Origin: Rhodobiaceae bacterium
GTDB lineage: Bacteria; Pseudomonadota; Alphaproteobacteria; Parvibaculales; Parvibaculaceae
DNA length: 64,000 nt
Reading direction: 5' to 3'
NCBI GenBank assembly: GCA_021404525.1
Contig: JAAWWE010000005.1
Location: 124,001-188,000 of the forward strand
Positions 35,670-42,915 of this stretch are shown piece by piece. The position numbers and the translations under genes were made by a program. Within the stretch, counting starts at the first letter, position 1. Each line of letters opens with the position of its first letter. The notes below the pieces were generated by a model. The model was not told the DNA's origin, searched no databases, and saw only the letters and a program-made list of their open reading frames with translations.

Positions 35670-35900
35670 ATGGGAAATCAGTATTCCATCATGGGTCGCC
35701 CTGAACCCCTGTTTCTAAAAGGGAAATCGATCAATTTGAATGACGCCCCGTCATTGTCGCGAGCGAAAGTCTGTTTTATAATTGTTGAACTTGTAATTTC
35801 ACTATTGGACTTCTGTTTCTCTTTAATCCAGCTGATTGGTGAGCTTGGCGGGTCGTTGATCATTGGCTTTTGGGATGCAGTGCGCAGGTCGGGGGACTAA
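35670..35900 (+). CDS. Possible small membrane protein upstream of the response regulator
   Basis: 76 residues. A polar N-terminus is followed by a long hydrophobic helix region, CFIIVELVISLLDFCFSLIQ then LIGELGGSLIIGFWDAV. The stop TAA lies 5 bases before the response-regulator ATG, and the regulator's GGGGGA lies inside the last codons, which would couple their translation. The RBS of this ORF itself is weak, and base composition is more AT-rich than the genes around it. I recognise no family; it could be non-coding leader. Confidence 0.35.
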   Translation: MGNQYSIMGRPEPLFLKGKSINLNDAPSLSRAKVCFIIVELVISLLDFCFSLIQLIGELGGSLIIGFWDAVRRSGD

Positions 35901-35905
35901 GCGTT

Positions 35906-36562
35906 ATGAATTTGGTTGTTGTGAGTGAGCACCCATGCTGTCGCATTGGGTTGGCCACAATTTTGAAGGGCGTGGATGCTGAGGCGACGATTACTGAAGT
36001 CGCCAGCGTTGATGCACTTATCGAGAAGGTGGAGAAGGGTGATTCTGTTGACCTGGTGTTGATGGAGGGTGCCGCACAGGTCGGTCGCGAGATGGCGGCG
36101 ATTTCACGTCTTCAAGAAACCGATGGCGTTGGCTCGGTTATTCTGCTTCATGAGCAGGATCAACCAGAGATTGTTCGCCGATATCTTGATATGGGCGTTC
36201 AAGGTGTTGTCTCTAAAACCACTGAAGCGGCAGTCCTTGTTGGTGCTGTCAGGCTTGTGCTTTCGGGCGGAAGATATGTTCCGGAGTCTATTCTCTCTAA
36301 AGAAAGCAGTGGCTTTGGCGAGCCCAACTACTCGTTCGACTCTGCGGGACTAGACCGTCTCACACGACGTCAGATGGATGTGCTGAAAGAGCTGGGTCGG
36401 GGAGCGTCCAATCAGGAGATTGGCACACAGCTAGGCATTGCGTTGGCAACGGTAAAGCTTCATGTGAACGCTATTCTGAATACACTGGGTGTACGGAATA
36501 GAACGGAAGCTGCGATCATTGCCTATAAAGCAGGTCTTACAGACATTAACGCGCAGGCTTAG
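35906..36562 (+). CDS. LuxR/FixJ-type response regulator with degenerate receiver
   Basis: 218 residues. The receiver-like domain (1-125) ends GVQGVVSKTTEAAVLVGAVRLVL, keeping the conserved Lys, but the usual acidic pair is SE (VVVSEHP), and the phosphoacceptor Asp is Glu in DLVLMEGAA. The HTH is LTRRQMDVLKELGRGASNQEIGTQLGIALATVKLHVNAIL, a standard LuxR output. It probably acts without phosphorylation. The ATG at 35906 has GGGGGA; an earlier in-frame start lies inside the small ORF upstream. No histidine kinase is adjacent. Confidence 0.88.
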   Translation: MNLVVVSEHPCCRIGLATILKGVDAEATITEVASVDALIEKVEKGDSVDLVLMEGAAQVGREMAAISRLQETDGVGSVILLHEQDQPEIVRRYLDMGVQGVVSKTTEAAVLVGAVRLVLSGGRYVPESILSKESSGFGEPNYSFDSAGLDRLTRRQMDVLKELGRGASNQEIGTQLGIALATVKLHVNAILNTLGVRNRTEAAIIAYKAGLTDINAQA

Positions 36563-37394
36563 CATTCGCGGGCTCGCAACCTTATCGAAACAGATTGCGA
36601 GTCCGTTGCTTTGGGCTCTGGTCCTCGGTGCCTCTTTCTCGAGTTCGGCTGTTGCACTGCCAAACTGTGACCTTGAGCGGTCAGAGGCGCACAAGGTCGT
36701 GTCGGTCATCGATGGTGACACTGTTGTCCTACAGGGTGGACGGGAGGTGCGGCTTGTCGGGCTGCAGGCTCCAAAACTCGCTTTAGGGCGGCGCAATTTC
36801 GCAGATTGGCCATTGTCAGATGTTGCGCGCAGGGCGTTGGCGGCGCTGGTTGAGAATGAACAGGTGCAGCTGTTTTACGGCGGGCGGCGTGAAGATAGAT
36901 ATGGTCGGCTGCTTGCTCACCTCTATCTGGCAGATGGTCGCTGGGTGCAGGGTACTATGATTGCCGAAGGCATGGCTCGCACATACTCCTTCCCCGACAA
37001 TAGATCCTGCGTCAGAGATTTGTTGCGCCTGGAAACGCAAGCAAGAGAGGCGGAGTTGGGAATCTGGAACCACTCCTACTATTCAATTCTCTCGGCAGAA
37101 GAACCTGAAATGCTTCTCAACCGTATTGATAGTTTTCAACTGGTTGAGGGTATTGTTCAAAGTGCGGCGCTGGTCCGAGGGCGGCTCTATCTTAATTTTG
37201 GCGGTGATTGGCGTGAGGACTTTACGGTGACGATAGCGCCGAAGCATGTCCGTCAATTTTCCGACGATCTCGAAGTCTATCGCGACGCGCGCGTCAGGGT
37301 GCGCGGATGGATTAAATCCTATAATGGGCCTGAAATTGTGGTCACGCATCCGGAGCAAATTGAGTTTTTGGACGGCCCCGGCCGTGCGTCTTGA
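36519..37394 (+). CDS. Secreted thermonuclease-fold (SNase) protein
   Basis: About 291 residues if started at a TTG with GGAAG nine bases upstream; a GTG at 36489 would overlap the regulator by 74 bp. A signal peptide (LLWALVLGASFSSSAVA) precedes the SNase domain: VVSVIDGDTVVL supplies the calcium-binding Asp, and DRYGRLLAHLYLADGRWVQG includes an Arg like Arg87. The usual catalytic Glu43 is Lys here (LQAPKL instead of xxxPEL), so nuclease activity is doubtful. The C-terminal 110 residues (YYSILSAEEP onward) have a beta-rich fold of unknown type. Exported, probably periplasmic. Confidence 0.85.
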   Translation: MPIKQVLQTLTRRLSIRGLATLSKQIASPLLWALVLGASFSSSAVALPNCDLERSEAHKVVSVIDGDTVVLQGGREVRLVGLQAPKLALGRRNFADWPLSDVARRALAALVENEQVQLFYGGRREDRYGRLLAHLYLADGRWVQGTMIAEGMARTYSFPDNRSCVRDLLRLETQAREAELGIWNHSYYSILSAEEPEMLLNRIDSFQLVEGIVQSAALVRGRLYLNFGGDWREDFTVTIAPKHVRQFSDDLEVYRDARVRVRGWIKSYNGPEIVVTHPEQIEFLDGPGRAS

Positions 37395-37457
37395 TCTAAC
37401 ATGACGAAGTCGGGCAGGTTGTGACCTGGTGTCGGGCGTATTTCAGAGGCTAGGTGT

Positions 37458-38978
37458 TTGCAGAGAAGTTTGGTTCCATACGCGAAGAGTGCTGGACGGT
37501 CCCGCGTGATCAGAACGGGTGCGTGGGTGCAGGCGGCTTTGTCTGCTGTATTGCCAGTCCTTGCGCTTTCGGCCTGTTCGTTTGATTTGGGACCTTCTTC
37601 TGACAGGGGACCTGCGTCTTCACCCGCGGTTGAGCGTTCTGCAATCAGCGCCCACGAGCGCATTCTGCAATCTCATGGTGGGGTCTATGCAGATGTTGAA
37701 CTTGCCAAGTATGTGGACGGCGTCATTGACCGACTTGCTCAACATGGGGATCTGTCGACAAGGACCTATCAGCTAACGATCCTAAATAGCCCGCTGGCTA
37801 ACGCCATGGCGCTGTCTGATGGTCGGGTGTATGTCACTCGCGGGATGCTGGCCCATTTAAACAACGAAGCAGAATTGGCCGCTGTTCTCGCTCACGAAAT
37901 GGCTCATGTGAGCGCTGGCCATATTGCGAGCCGGCGGAGCGTTGCGTCCGATATTGCCCTGCTGGATAGTCTGGTGGATAGTCTGGTGGATGGCCTGGTG
38001 GGCCTGGAAGGTCGTGCTGGATTGCTTTCCCGCACAGGCTTGCTTGCTGGATATTCCCGCTTGCAGGAAAATGATGCTGATCGGCTCGCTGTTGGGTACC
38101 TGGACGAAGCGGGGTATGACCCTCTCGCTGTCAGCAACGTCCTCACCGCCATGAATGCATATACAAAACACCGTGCGAGCCAGATGGACACAGCGTTGTG
38201 GGCTGATCCGGCAGGATGGGTGGCCAATCATCCAGATACACAAGACCGTGCCCGTCGCACAGCTGAGCTTGCACATGCTCTGCGCCTGTCAGCTCAGCCC
38301 AAACAGCAGGCGCGTGGCCGATATATGGCGACAATTGATGGCCTGCTTTTTGGTATGCAGGATGAGCAGGGCTTTGTGCGTGGCCACCGCTTTCTGAACA
38401 TTGTTGAGGGGGTGCGCTTTCAGGTTCCAGAGAGTTTTCAGCTGTTTAACACCGGTGATGTTGTGTGGGCGCTCGGGCCTGACAAAGTCATCGTGAAATA
38501 TGACCACCTTCCTATTGATGGGGAAGCGGATGCACTCACCTATCTCACAACTGATTGGGCGGGCTCCCTCGCCCTCCGGGATGTCCGTCAGTTTAATGTT
38601 TCCGGGCTGCCGGGTGCGTCTGCCTGGATGCGTTTTCAGGGCCTCAATACATTAGCGGCTGTGATTGTTACCCGCCCGGGTAGGGCGCATCGTTTTCTCA
38701 TTGGTGTCCCCCCGCAAGTTGGGGAGCGTCACGCGGAGGACATTCACGGGATCATCGATAGCTTTGGTTTGATTGATGGACGGGACGCGCAGGTTGGTCC
38801 ACTTAAGATAAGTGTTATGGAAGTTTCATTTGCCGCGCAGATGGGGGATGTCGCTCAGCAGCTTCAGCTCGATGCGGCGCAATCGGAAATGTTCTATTTG
38901 ATCAATGGGAGCAAGGCAGATGATCCTGTCGCGCCTGGATTTTTGATCAAGCGGATTGAGGAAGTGTCTCGGCGCTAA
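37458..38978 (+). CDS. M48-family zinc metalloprotease, lipoprotein
   Basis: About 506 residues. The lipobox is LALSAC, so it is a lipoprotein. The zinc site is ELAAVLAHEMAHVSAGH, with the downstream Glu in LQENDADRLAVGYLDEAGYDP, as in the BepA/YcaL-like periplasmic M48 peptidases. A C-terminal domain of about 200 residues follows (QVPESFQLFNTGDVV onward). The TTG start has AGAGG upstream; a GTG at 37506 is an alternative with a shorter signal. Its last 4 bp overlap the convergent rpoH. Likely role in envelope protein quality control. Confidence 0.9.
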   Translation: MQRSLVPYAKSAGRSRVIRTGAWVQAALSAVLPVLALSACSFDLGPSSDRGPASSPAVERSAISAHERILQSHGGVYADVELAKYVDGVIDRLAQHGDLSTRTYQLTILNSPLANAMALSDGRVYVTRGMLAHLNNEAELAAVLAHEMAHVSAGHIASRRSVASDIALLDSLVDSLVDGLVGLEGRAGLLSRTGLLAGYSRLQENDADRLAVGYLDEAGYDPLAVSNVLTAMNAYTKHRASQMDTALWADPAGWVANHPDTQDRARRTAELAHALRLSAQPKQQARGRYMATIDGLLFGMQDEQGFVRGHRFLNIVEGVRFQVPESFQLFNTGDVVWALGPDKVIVKYDHLPIDGEADALTYLTTDWAGSLALRDVRQFNVSGLPGASAWMRFQGLNTLAAVIVTRPGRAHRFLIGVPPQVGERHAEDIHGIIDSFGLIDGRDAQVGPLKISVMEVSFAAQMGDVAQQLQLDAAQSEMFYLINGSKADDPVAPGFLIKRIEEVSRR

Positions 38979-39880
38979 GCGGAAAGAAACGTTGCTGCAA
39001 TTGGATCATCGACCTTCGCCGTGATCGCTGCTTTCATTTTCTCCAACGCGCGGTTTTCGATTTGACGAACCCGTTCTTTCGAGATGCCGAATTTTGTCCC
39101 CAACTGTTCTAGCGTGACGGTCTGATCGCCCAACCGACGTTCTGAAATGATGGCGCGTTCGCGTGGATTAAGATGCTCAAAGGCACTTTCGATCCATTCT
39201 CTCACCCGTTCATTTTTGTTGGTCTCTTCTACCTGCTCTGAGGGCGTCGGTGCGTCGCAAACGAGCAGTTCCTGCCAGGTGGAGCCGCCTTCTTCTTCCT
39301 GACCGCCGGGAACGACATTGAGCGATCGGTCGCTCGCGGACAGTCTGGTCTCCATTTTCTCTACGTCGATGACATTGACGCCCAGGTTCTCAGCAATGGA
39401 CTGGCGATCATCCGGAGTCAGTTTGTCCCGTGTTCCATTGGCAATGCGTGCCTTCAGACGCCGCAGGTTGAAAAACAGAGACTTGTGGGCTGCTGTCGTG
39501 CCCGTGCGGACAATTGACCAGTTGCGCAGAACGAAATCCTGAATAGCGGCCCGGATCCACCAACCTGCATAGGTTGAGAACCGAACGTTGCGATCAGGAT
39601 CAAACCGTGCGGCGGCCTGCATCAGGCCAACATTGCCTTCCTGGACCAGATCGCTGACCGGCAGGCCATAGTTGCGAAACCGGGTTGCCATGGAAACCAC
39701 AAGGCGAATATAGGCGCCTGTGAGCTCATGGAGGGCGTTTACGTCCTGGTGATCCCGCCAGCGGCGCGCGAGCTCGCGTTCGTGCTCTTCGGACAGGAGT
39801 GGCTTAGTCATCACCTTTTTGATGAAACGGCGATTGGCGCGTTGTGTCTCAGGCGTATCAATAAAAGCTGTGGATACCAT
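38975..39880 (-). CDS. rpoH: RNA polymerase sigma factor, RpoH (sigma-32) type
   Basis: 301 residues. Region 2 is LVVSMATRFRNYGLPVSDLVQEGNVGLMQAAARFDPDRNVRFSTYAGWWIRAAIQDF; the RpoH box is visible as KSLFFNLRRLK, distinguishing it from sigma-70; region 4 is LNPRERAIISERRLGDQTVTLEQLGTKFGISKERVRQIENRALEKM. It directs transcription of heat-shock genes. The ATG has AAGGAC at good distance. Alphaproteobacteria often have two rpoH copies; the window shows one. It follows carD on the same strand. Confidence 0.93.
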   Translation of the reverse strand: MVSTAFIDTPETQRANRRFIKKVMTKPLLSEEHERELARRWRDHQDVNALHELTGAYIRLVVSMATRFRNYGLPVSDLVQEGNVGLMQAAARFDPDRNVRFSTYAGWWIRAAIQDFVLRNWSIVRTGTTAAHKSLFFNLRRLKARIANGTRDKLTPDDRQSIAENLGVNVIDVEKMETRLSASDRSLNVVPGGQEEEGGSTWQELLVCDAPTPSEQVEETNKNERVREWIESAFEHLNPRERAIISERRLGDQTVTLEQLGTKFGISKERVRQIENRALEKMKAAITAKVDDPIAATFLSA

Positions 39881-39971
39881 GACCAGTCCTTATCCCCTCG
39901 CTTAAGGTCTCAAGCGACCTCAAGGCGTTTTCTCTTGCTTGGGTATACGGATGGGTTTGCCGTCTGGATCA

Positions 39972-40001
39972 CAAAAAAAGCCCGCAGAAAGCGGGCCTTT
40001 T
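39972..40001 (-). terminator. Intrinsic terminator of carD
   Basis: On the minus strand a stem AAGGCCCGC / GCGGGCTT with a short loop is followed by a run of seven T, immediately after the carD stop. Confidence 0.9.
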
Positions 40002-40026
40002 CTAGCTTTGATGTTCAGTGTCGCGT

Positions 40027-41148
40027 TTAGGCGTCGCCGGCGGCCTCAGCAGCAGCTTCCGCCTCTGCTTTTTTCTCGGCTTTTCCGGCGGCGGTTACAA
40101 GAACCGTTTCGAGCCGACCAATGGCTGCCTCGTCATCCATATTGTCAGCGGCAGCCACCTCGCGGGCCATTCTGTCAATTGCGGCCTCAAAGAGCTGGCG
40201 TTCGGAATAGGACTGCTCGGGCTGTTTGTCTGATCGGAAGAGGTCTCGCACGACTTCAGCGATTGCGATCAGATCACCTGAATTGATCTTTGCTTCATAC
40301 TCCTGAGCACGCCTGCTCCACATGGTGCGTTTAACCTTTGCTTTACCCTTCAGCGTATCGATTGCCTGGGTAATGACTTTTGGTTCAGACAATTTCCGCA
40401 TGCCGACGGCTTCGGATTTATTGGTGGGTACCCGAAGGGTCATTTTGTCTTTTGCGAAGGTGATCACATAGAGCTCCAGCTCGTGACCGGCGACTTCCTG
40501 ACGTTCAACAGACGTGATTTGTCCGACGCCATGTGAAGGATAGACGACGAATTCCTTATTCTTGAACGCGAGCTTGCTGGGCCTTGGATCAGGCTCTGCC
40601 GTGACTTTCGGTTCCGCTTTAGGAATTGGTCGGATCGACGCTGGCTCTGGGATGTCTGCCTTTGCTGGCCGCGCGATGATGGGTTTCGTTCTTGGCTTCT
40701 TCTTCTCGACAACAGCCTCAAGCTTCGCGGCTTTCTTTGCTGTGGCTTTCTTGGCGGCTGTTTTAGGAGCGGCTTTCTTCGCAGCTGCTTTAGCCGTGGT
40801 CTTCTTTGCTGCCGGTTTCTTAGGCGCCGCCTTTTTGGCGGTTGCTTTTTTTGCAGCTGCCTTTGGAGCTGCTTTCTTGGCGGCTGGCTTTTTGGGTGCA
40901 GCCTTTTTGGCTGTCTTTTTTGCGGCGGCTTTCTTGGCAGCTGGCTTTTTAGCCGCTGCTTTCTTTGCGGTCGTCTTTTTGGCGGCAGCTTTTGGCTTAG
41001 CCTTTGCCTTGGCTGGCGCCGCTTTTTTGGAAGCCGTCTTCTTTGCTGCTGCCTTTACCTTGGTCTTTGGTTTTGCCTTGGCCTTTGCGGCGGGTTTGGT
41101 CGCCTTCTTTGCACTGGTCTTCGTTTTCTTTGTGGCCTTGGCTGCCAT
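40027..41148 (-). CDS. CarD-family regulator with N-terminal histone-H1-like Lys/Ala domain
   Basis: 373 residues. Residues 1-142 are almost only Lys, Ala, Pro and Thr in repeats such as KKAAPKKPAAKK, like histone H1 tails and bacterial Hc1/AlgP-type proteins. A Pro/Glu linker follows (143-192). Residues about 193-345 are a CarD/CdnL domain (FKNKEFVVYPSHGVGQI, FAKDKMTLRVP, MWSRRAQEYEAKI, SGDLIAIAEVVRDL), which binds RNA polymerase beta and stabilises open complexes. The last 28 residues are Ala/Glu-rich. The ATG has GGAG five bases upstream. Its partner fdxA is upstream on the same strand. It ends at its own terminator. Confidence 0.92.
   Translation of the reverse strand: MAAKATKKTKTSAKKATKPAAKAKAKPKTKVKAAAKKTASKKAAPAKAKAKPKAAAKKTTAKKAAAKKPAAKKAAAKKTAKKAAPKKPAAKKAAPKAAAKKATAKKAAPKKPAAKKTTAKAAAKKAAPKTAAKKATAKKAAKLEAVVEKKKPRTKPIIARPAKADIPEPASIRPIPKAEPKVTAEPDPRPSKLAFKNKEFVVYPSHGVGQITSVERQEVAGHELELYVITFAKDKMTLRVPTNKSEAVGMRKLSEPKVITQAIDTLKGKAKVKRTMWSRRAQEYEAKINSGDLIAIAEVVRDLFRSDKQPEQSYSERQLFEAAIDRMAREVAAADNMDDEAAIGRLETVLVTAAGKAEKKAEAEAAAEAAGDA
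40722..41148 (-). repeat. Low-complexity Lys/Ala coding repeats
   Basis: Degenerate AAG-AAG-GCN-GCN units encode the H1-like part of the CarD protein. The units vary in codons, so this is selection on protein composition rather than recent slippage alone. Such tracts are prone to length change between strains. Confidence 0.8.
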
Positions 41149-41552
41149 GGTCGCTCCGTCTGCTTGCTGGCGGTGCCAGCATGTGGTTTTAGGCTTTAGG
41201 GCGTCAGTTGGATCAAACAGACCAGAAGAGCGGGTCAATCGGTCCGCCTCTTTTGTCCAATTTGTCCGTGTGCGTGAAGAGATCGCTCAATGTTGCCCAC
41301 CATCACCTGGAGGCAAGATCAGCTTTCCTTCGGATCCCCTATCTCATCCCTGGGTTTTCCCAGAAAAGGACCCACGCTGGCGCTGCGCCTGATTCCAAGC
41401 TTTGCCGCCAAAATTGGTGCCCAAATGTCCCGGTCATCCCTTAACCAGGGCCTAGTTGAATTGCTTTAAAACCAGCATATCACAAATTTCGCCCTAAATA
41501 AAGATCGGGCGGGGAAAGCCAAGCAAAATCAGGTGCATAGAGTGCGGTGAGG
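41149..41552. other. Gene-free stretch between fdxA and carD
   Basis: 404 bp. It holds a possible inverted repeat around 41225-41255 (AAGAG..GCGG / CCGCC..TCTT, imperfect, no T-run) and an AT-rich part at 41440-41510. It presumably carries the carD promoter, but I found no convincing boxes. Confidence 0.5.
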
Positions 41553-41891
41553 TTAATCGCCTTCGCCGGGCTCTGCGCTGAAATGCTCTTCAAATTTGTT
41601 GGGTTTGCCGTCCCAGTCTTCTGCGTCAGCCGGTTGCTCACCTTTCATGGTGATGTTTGGCCATTTCGATGCATATTCTGTGTTGACCTCAAGCCACTTC
41701 TCAAGGCCTGGCTCTGTATCCGCTTTGATCGCTTCAGCAGGGCATTCCGGCTCACAGACGCCGCAATCGATGCATTCATCTGGGTGAATGACGAGCATAT
41801 TCTCGCCTTCATAGAAACAGTCGACCGGGCAGACTTCGACACAGTCCATGTATTTGCACTTGATGCAATTGTCGGTCACCAGATAGGTCAT
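41553..41891 (-). CDS. fdxA: 7Fe ferredoxin FdxA
   Basis: 112 residues. Two clusters are visible: the first group [17 protein letters not shown] for the 3Fe-4S cluster, with part of its ligands shared, and [15 protein letters not shown] for the 4Fe-4S cluster. The C-terminal extension ([21 protein letters not shown]) is usual for FdxA. It carries electrons in the cytoplasm. GGAGTAGAAT precedes the ATG. It is upstream of carD, as is commonly seen in alphaproteobacteria. Confidence 0.95.
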   Translation of the reverse strand: MTYLVTDNCIKCKYMDCVEVCPVDCFYEGENMLVIHPDECIDCGVCEPECPAEAIKADTEPGLEKWLEVNTEYASKWPNITMKGEQPADAEDWDGKPNKFEEHFSAEPGEGD

Positions 41892-41981
41892 ATTCTACTC
41901 CGAATTCCGCATTGTGAGTGCGGACAATGTGTGGTCTAGGCCTCCAGGCCTTTGGTTCTTGAGGCCCAAATTCTCCGAGCC

Positions 41982-42440
41982 CTAGGCGTCCAGTCCAAGC
42001 CGGGCAAGCACCCGTTTCCTCGCAAGACCTGCTTCGCGGTCGGGAACGTATATCAAGCCGACTATCCGCCGCAACAGGCTCGCTTCATAGTCGTGTAATT
42101 CGCCGTCTGCATAGACAACTTCCCAGAGCTGCTCAATCAGCTGGGTGCGTTCTTCAACCTCATAGGCGTCTTTCAGCGTTTGGGCCCAGCGGTGTAGGCC
42201 AACAGCCCGCTGTTCTTCGCTCTCCGCCAGCGTCATGAGCTCTTCCGTCTCTTCATCGGACAGTTCAAAAAAGCTCTTGAGAACCCTCCGGATCGTCGCC
42301 TGTTCTGTCTTCCCATAGACTTCGTCCATGGTTGCAGCGCAGACCAGCAGGGCCGCCGCGGCGACTTTCACATCGTCGAAAGTCTTTTCCTGTGTTTCCT
42401 CGGTTTCGGTGTGAAACAGAGCTTGAATGCGTTTGAGCAT
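41982..42440 (-). CDS. TerB-family protein
   Basis: 152 residues of the TerB/DnaJ-associated helical fold. The repeated LxxxxxxAADGEL-type motif is seen as QLWEVVYADGELHDYEASLLRRIVGLIYVP, and the N-terminal half has AAAALLVCAATMDEVYG. Tellurite-resistance TerB relatives bind metals through acidic residues; here the role is unknown. It is 76 bp from the S4 gene on the same strand, between that and fdxA. Confidence 0.87.
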   Translation of the reverse strand: MLKRIQALFHTETEETQEKTFDDVKVAAAALLVCAATMDEVYGKTEQATIRRVLKSFFELSDEETEELMTLAESEEQRAVGLHRWAQTLKDAYEVEERTQLIEQLWEVVYADGELHDYEASLLRRIVGLIYVPDREAGLARKRVLARLGLDA

Positions 42441-42516
42441 GAGTCCGCCGTTTGTTGGGTGAATTTCACTTATATGCTTGGGGAAACTTTTTCAACCACA
42501 TAAATATAATGTGATT

Positions 42517-42915
42517 TTATTCGATGCCTTTTTTCAGAGCCGTTGTTTGTCGTCGCTCCCGTTTTGTGGGGCGACCGGCGCCGGCCTCCCTTTCAGCGAC
42601 TTTTGGCAGCCTTTCGGCAGCTTTTCGCGGTTTGGGTGGTGCCTGGTCCTCATAGAGGGCCTGCGCTTCGGGAGCCGGCCCTCTGCGTGTGCCCAATTCG
42701 ACGATTTTGATCACCCGGACCTGTTTTGCGGCGGGAAAGGTCAGGATATCGCCGGTTTTCACAGAGTGGCTCGGTTTGCCGACCCGCTCCGCGTTCACGC
42801 GGACCTTGCCGGCGCTCACGATGCTTGCGGCAAGCGTGCGGCTCTTGAAGAAGCGGGCAAACCAGAGCCAGCGATCAAGGCGCTGGGTTTTGGCGTGTGG
42901 CGTTTCCGAAGCCAT
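42517..42915 (-). CDS. S4-domain RNA-binding protein (Hsp15-like)
   Basis: 132 residues. The S4 fold is QRLDRWLWFARFFKSRTLAA then GKVRVNAERVGKPSHSVKTGDIL, and the tail is basic (GRPTKRERRQTTALKKG). Hsp15-type proteins bind stalled 50S subunits with nascent chain. The ATG overlaps the TGA of the helicase gene (TGATG), giving translational coupling, so helicase and S4 protein are made together. Confidence 0.92.
   Translation of the reverse strand: MASETPHAKTQRLDRWLWFARFFKSRTLAASIVSAGKVRVNAERVGKPSHSVKTGDILTFPAAKQVRVIKIVELGTRRGPAPEAQALYEDQAPPKPRKAAERLPKVAEREAGAGRPTKRERRQTTALKKGIE

Noticed and set aside
40562-41392. 276-codon plus-strand frame rich in Ala, Phe and Leu that looks like a membrane protein
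   Set aside because: It is the antisense of Lys/Ala codons (AAG/GCN read as CTT/NGC), which gives artificial hydrophobic sequence.
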